Of a DNA stretch of 63,640 bases, positions 60,992 through 63,640 are shown piece by piece; position 1 is the first letter of the stretch, and every line of letters begins with the position of its first letter. A program made the position numbers and the translations under genes. Source of the stretch: Ignavibacteria bacterium UBA2360 (GTDB taxonomy: Bacteria; Bacteroidota; Ignavibacteria; Tepidaquicellales; OLB5); assembly GCA_002344125.1 (NCBI GenBank), contig DDTQ01000003.1, forward strand, positions 1 through 63,640. The letters run 5' to 3'. The notes under the pieces were generated by a model. It saw only the letters and a list, made by a program, of their open reading frames with translations. It had not been told where the DNA came from and made no database searches.

Positions 60992-62134
60992 ATGTTCGAA
61001 TTTGGATTTACTGAGGAGCAATTAATGCTCCGCGAAATGGTTCGTGATTTTGCTATAAATGAGCTGAAACCGATAGCTCAAAAAATTGATGAAAATGAAA
61101 AGATCCCTCCCGAAATCATTAAAAAACTGGGTGAGTTGGGACTACTTGGAGCTTCTATTCCTGAACAATATGGCGGCGGCGGATTTGGTGAAGTAGGTTA
61201 TTGTATTATGCAGGAAGAAATCTCCCGCGCATGTCTTTCAACTGCCACCTTTATAGGCGCGCACCAGTCAATTGGCACTAATGCAATTTTGTTAGGCGGC
61301 ACGGAAGATCTGAAACAAAAATATGTTGTTCCTCTCGCAAAAGGAGAAAAGATCGGGGCATTCTGTCTAACTGAAGTTCAGGCCGGCTCTGATTCTTTTA
61401 ATGTCAAAACTACTGCTACACCCGATGGTGACCATTGGGTTATCAACGGCGATAAAATGTGGATTACGAACGGCGGCATCGCTGATATTATTTCCGTGTT
61501 TGCAAGGACACCTAAGGGTGTTACAGCCTTTGTAGTGGAAACTGCAATGCCGGGGTTTTCGGCGGGTCCACCCGAAAAGAAAATGGGTATAAGGGGCAGC
61601 ACCACAAACGCTATTACATTTGATAATGTCAGGGTCCCTAAAGAAAACATGATAGGCACCGAAGGCAGGGGATTCTTGATAGCTATGAAAACACTGGATG
61701 CCGGAAGACTTGGACTTGGCGCAGCTACACTGGGCGCTGCCAAGGAAATGCTTGAAATGTCTTCCAGGTACGCCAAAGAGCGCGTCCAGTTTGATCATCC
61801 AATCAGCCATTTCCAGGCTATACAATTCATGCTTGCTGAAATGGCTACAACAATTTACGCAATGGAATCCATTATTTACCGCACCGCTGTTGATTATGAC
61901 CTCAAAAAGAATATCAGCATGCATTCTGCTATGGTAAAACTGTTCTGCTCTGAAGGGCTTGATAAAGTTGTTGATTTCGCTGTGCAGATACACGGCGGAA
62001 TGGGGTACTCCAGGGAATATCCGATCGAAAGGTTTTACAGGGATTCCAGGATCAATAAGATCTTTGAAGGAACAAACGAAATTCAGAAAGGTATTATAGC
62101 CCGCGATATCCTAAAACATAACGGCGTGTTGTAA
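60992..62134 (+). CDS. Acyl-CoA dehydrogenase
   Basis: 380 residues, complete. FAD enzyme of beta-oxidation or branched-chain catabolism. The N-terminal helical domain, the middle beta domain (CLTEVQAGSDSFNVKTTATP, WITNGG) and the C-terminal helical domain (ERVQFDHPISHFQAIQFMLA, the FEGTNEIQ catalytic Glu region near residue 365) are all present. Substrate chain length cannot be assigned. Next to the enoyl reductase-type SDR, which may share the substrate pool. Confidence 0.95.
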   Translation: MFEFGFTEEQLMLREMVRDFAINELKPIAQKIDENEKIPPEIIKKLGELGLLGASIPEQYGGGGFGEVGYCIMQEEISRACLSTATFIGAHQSIGTNAILLGGTEDLKQKYVVPLAKGEKIGAFCLTEVQAGSDSFNVKTTATPDGDHWVINGDKMWITNGGIADIISVFARTPKGVTAFVVETAMPGFSAGPPEKKMGIRGSTTNAITFDNVRVPKENMIGTEGRGFLIAMKTLDAGRLGLGAATLGAAKEMLEMSSRYAKERVQFDHPISHFQAIQFMLAEMATTIYAMESIIYRTAVDYDLKKNISMHSAMVKLFCSEGLDKVVDFAVQIHGGMGYSREYPIERFYRDSRINKIFEGTNEIQKGIIARDILKHNGVL

Positions 62135-62169
62135 ATACTGATAATTAATAAAGTAATATCTATACAAAA

Positions 62170-62727
62170 ATGAAAAGATCACTGTTCTATATTTTTCTCA
62201 TAACGCTTTCTCTCAGCCTGATCGGCTGCCTTACAGTTGAAACAAAAGAATACTCGTTTAAACTTAAAGAAGGAAGATCCGGCAGCGGAAAGATCAAATA
62301 TATTAATATCATGCATACAATGGATTCGGCTTCAACAGTAGAAGCTGAATACGAAGATCTTATGACAAACTATCTAAACGGTAAAAAGCCTGAAGATGAA
62401 ATGCCTGGTGTCAAAAATGTGAAGAAGAGATTGTTCGAAGAAGATAACCACCTTTGCGGTGAAATTACTTTTGACTTTGATGATATTACCACCCTTAAGT
62501 TCTTTGACTATAATGGCAAAGTTTGGGCTTATTCACTCGGCGGCGGAAGCTTTTTTGGCGGAAGCGAATCATATTTCACATCTAACGGAACTTTCGGCGG
62601 CGAAAATATGCCTGTGATCTTCTGGGATGGTAACAGTAAACAATTTGAGTTCAAAACCACAGTTGCGCAGAACGATAAAAAGAACGAAAGCCTGCTTGAT
62701 ATCTGGAAAATGAAGAACGACAAGTAG
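62170..62727 (+). CDS. Lipoprotein, hypothetical
   Basis: 185 residues. Lipobox SLIGC (Cys about 20); beta-rich, with a Gly-rich GGGSFFGGSES loop. No family recognised. It follows the acyl-CoA dehydrogenase by 35 bp and may be in the same transcript; a terminator follows. Confidence 0.8.
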   Translation: MKRSLFYIFLITLSLSLIGCLTVETKEYSFKLKEGRSGSGKIKYINIMHTMDSASTVEAEYEDLMTNYLNGKKPEDEMPGVKNVKKRLFEEDNHLCGEITFDFDDITTLKFFDYNGKVWAYSLGGGSFFGGSESYFTSNGTFGGENMPVIFWDGNSKQFEFKTTVAQNDKKNESLLDIWKMKNDK

Positions 62728-62741
62728 TATTCTATTGTCAT

Positions 62742-62797
62742 TCCTGCGCAGGCAGGAATCTTTATTAAAGAGACCTAAAAATGAGGTCTCTTTTTTT
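62742..62797 (+). terminator. Palindrome followed by intrinsic terminator
   Basis: TTCCTGC GCAG GCAGGAA repeat (62742-62759), then AGAGACCT AAAAATG AGGTCTCT with TTTTTTT to 62797. Confidence 0.88.
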
Positions 62798-62844
62798 ATA
62801 ACTGTATTGAAGCTCTTTGTCCCGCTATGTGTGTATTGTTAATT

Positions 62845-63303
62845 TTAAATATTCTTAGGTAGTAATGTTTCTAGCTTTTCAACTCTTCGCCTCAGATCCC
62901 TGCTTCTATAGATCAACTGAAATATGACAGCTGAAAGAAATAATATTATACTAACAAAGAAAAATCCGATCCTGTAAAAAACTATCAGAAGTTCATTCAT
63001 CGGATTATATATATTCTTCACAAAAACTTCACTTTTTGTCCGTTGATATTTGCTTTCGTCGATCTCATCACTGGAAAAGATATTTTTTATCTTTTCAATT
63101 TGCAGCTGAACCTTTTTTACATTGAACAGCATATCATCAATTCTGCTGTCAATGGAATCCATAGAAGCCCTTTTTACCCCGGCGGTTTCAAGTGTCCTTA
63201 CCGAATAATTGTTGAACACCGGTTTCGTTAACGAACCGCCCAGGATGACAGTCAATAGCAGCAAAGCTGCTACTCCGTATAGTAATTGATATAAATTTTT
63301 CAT
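62845..63303 (-). CDS. Membrane protein with two helices and coiled coil, hypothetical
   Basis: 152 residues. A membrane segment (about 7-25), a periplasmic coiled coil (about 45-95; SIDSRIDDMLFNVKKVQLQI), a second helix (about 108-130, FYRIGFFFVSIILFLSAVIF) and a basic cytoplasmic tail. No known family. Single gene on the minus strand. Confidence 0.7.
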   Translation of the reverse strand: MKNLYQLLYGVAALLLLTVILGGSLTKPVFNNYSVRTLETAGVKRASMDSIDSRIDDMLFNVKKVQLQIEKIKNIFSSDEIDESKYQRTKSEVFVKNIYNPMNELLIVFYRIGFFFVSIILFLSAVIFQLIYRSRDLRRRVEKLETLLPKNI

Positions 63304-63446
63304 GATTTGACTAAATTGTTAAAATTTACAGCACTTACTATAACAATTAAATACTCAGAATTTATCCAAATTAATTCAATTGAATAACTCATAAAAATTA
63401 GGTAAATTTGTATAAATAAGGGAAAATCGATGTTTTTCCAAAGGAT

Positions 63447-63547
63447 GCACCCCTAGCTACTGCCTGCGCTTCGCTATGGCAGTCAGGCAACTGGATAGAG
63501 CATCTGATGCAGTCTATCCCGCTAACCAGCGGGAGATCAGAAGGTTT
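63447..63547 (+). pseudogene. tRNA-Arg pseudogene interrupted by two palindromic insertions
   Basis: Matches the tRNA-Arg at 63582 in three blocks: GCACCC-TAGCT; CAACTGGATAGAGCATCTGA; ATCAGAAGGTTT. Between blocks 1 and 2 a 29-bp insert (63459-63487, ACTGCC ... GGCAGT, GCGCTTCGC inside) breaks the D arm. Between 2 and 3 a 28-bp insert (63508-63535, with CCCGCT AACC AGCGGG) replaces the anticodon loop. The T arm has decayed. The first insert is the reverse complement of a CCTGACTGCC-type palindrome (nested element N). Confidence 0.88.
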
Positions 63548-63581
63548 TATTTAAAGTTTGAATTAATAGTTTAATAAAAAT

Positions 63582-63640
63582 GCACCCGTAGCTCAACTGG
63601 ATAGAGCATCTGACTACGGATCAGAAGGTTTGGGGTTCGA
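63582..63640 (+). tRNA. tRNA-Arg (anticodon ACG), cut by the window end
   Basis: GCACCCG acceptor strand, D stem GCTC/GAGC, anticodon stem TCTGA/TCAGA around CTACGGA (anticodon ACG), T-arm start TGGGGTTCGA at the last base. The 3' acceptor strand lies beyond the window. Confidence 0.93.

Noticed and set aside
61367..61993. A 208-residue antisense frame opposite the acyl-CoA dehydrogenase
   Set aside because: Shadow of the sense gene; Cys/His/Ser-rich composition is typical of antisense frames.

Overview
The window comes from a Gram-negative bacterium of the FCB group, most likely an Ignavibacteria/Chlorobi-line member of the Bacteroidota. Seen directly: eight secreted proteins end in a type A C-terminal sorting domain with a QNYPNPFNP-like motif, the Por/type IX secretion (T9SS) signal usual in that lineage. 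LpxC and FabZ are fused in one gene. atpD-atpC stand apart from any other ATP synthase genes. Several genes show promoters of the TTTG/TAnnTTTG kind used by Bacteroidota. The lineage is an inference; no 16S rRNA is present.

Layout. 0-9.5 kb: a Nudix hydrolase, a T9SS-sorted DUF1028 protein, an envelope-stress cluster (two Spy/CpxP-like proteins, a response regulator and a histidine kinase), a large foldback element, a decayed REP-type transposase, an MNT nucleotidyltransferase with a broken HEPN partner, and a peptide-binding lipoprotein. 9.5-12.3 kb: atpDC, tRNA-Lys and a cold-shock protein. 12.5-29.5 kb: secreted T9SS cargo (a GH5-like glycosidase, a subtilase, sialidase/BNR and Ycf48-like propeller proteins) interrupted by an iron-type TonB receptor/PepSY pair and three small unknown proteins. 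29.5-30.5 kb: a repeat array and an IS200-type transposase. 30.7-35.4 kb: a probable metal-handling cluster (Cys-rich exported proteins, a double TRASH/YHS protein, a His/Cys-rich small protein, a lipoprotein and a TonB receptor). 36-41.8 kb: an envelope-biogenesis block, uppS-bamA-ompH-ompH-lpxD, continued at 49.9 kb by lpxC/fabZ. 43.7-49 kb: an AT-rich defence region with a type IIG restriction-modification protein, a small lipoprotein and a DUF262/HNH protein. 51.7-63.3 kb: a degenerate GAF histidine kinase, an M23 peptidase, an MFS transporter, a GT-C glycosyltransferase with a sugar nucleotidyltransferase, another T9SS protein, an enoyl-ACP-reductase-like SDR, an acyl-CoA dehydrogenase and two envelope proteins. 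The window ends inside a tRNA-Arg.

The most unusual aspect is the density and behaviour of short palindromic elements. At least ten families, labelled A-J here, occupy almost every long intergenic space. Some sit in frame inside protein genes: two T9SS sorting domains, and possibly the start of the Nudix gene. Some double as intrinsic terminators. One very small palindrome, called N here (CCTGACTGC...GCAGT), lies nested in the loops of several other families. A decayed tRNA-Arg copy next to the real tRNA-Arg carries one N-like insert in its D arm and an unrelated palindrome in its anticodon loop. One intact and one degenerate HUH-type (IS200/RAYT) transposase gene are present and could be linked to their mobility, but that link is inference.
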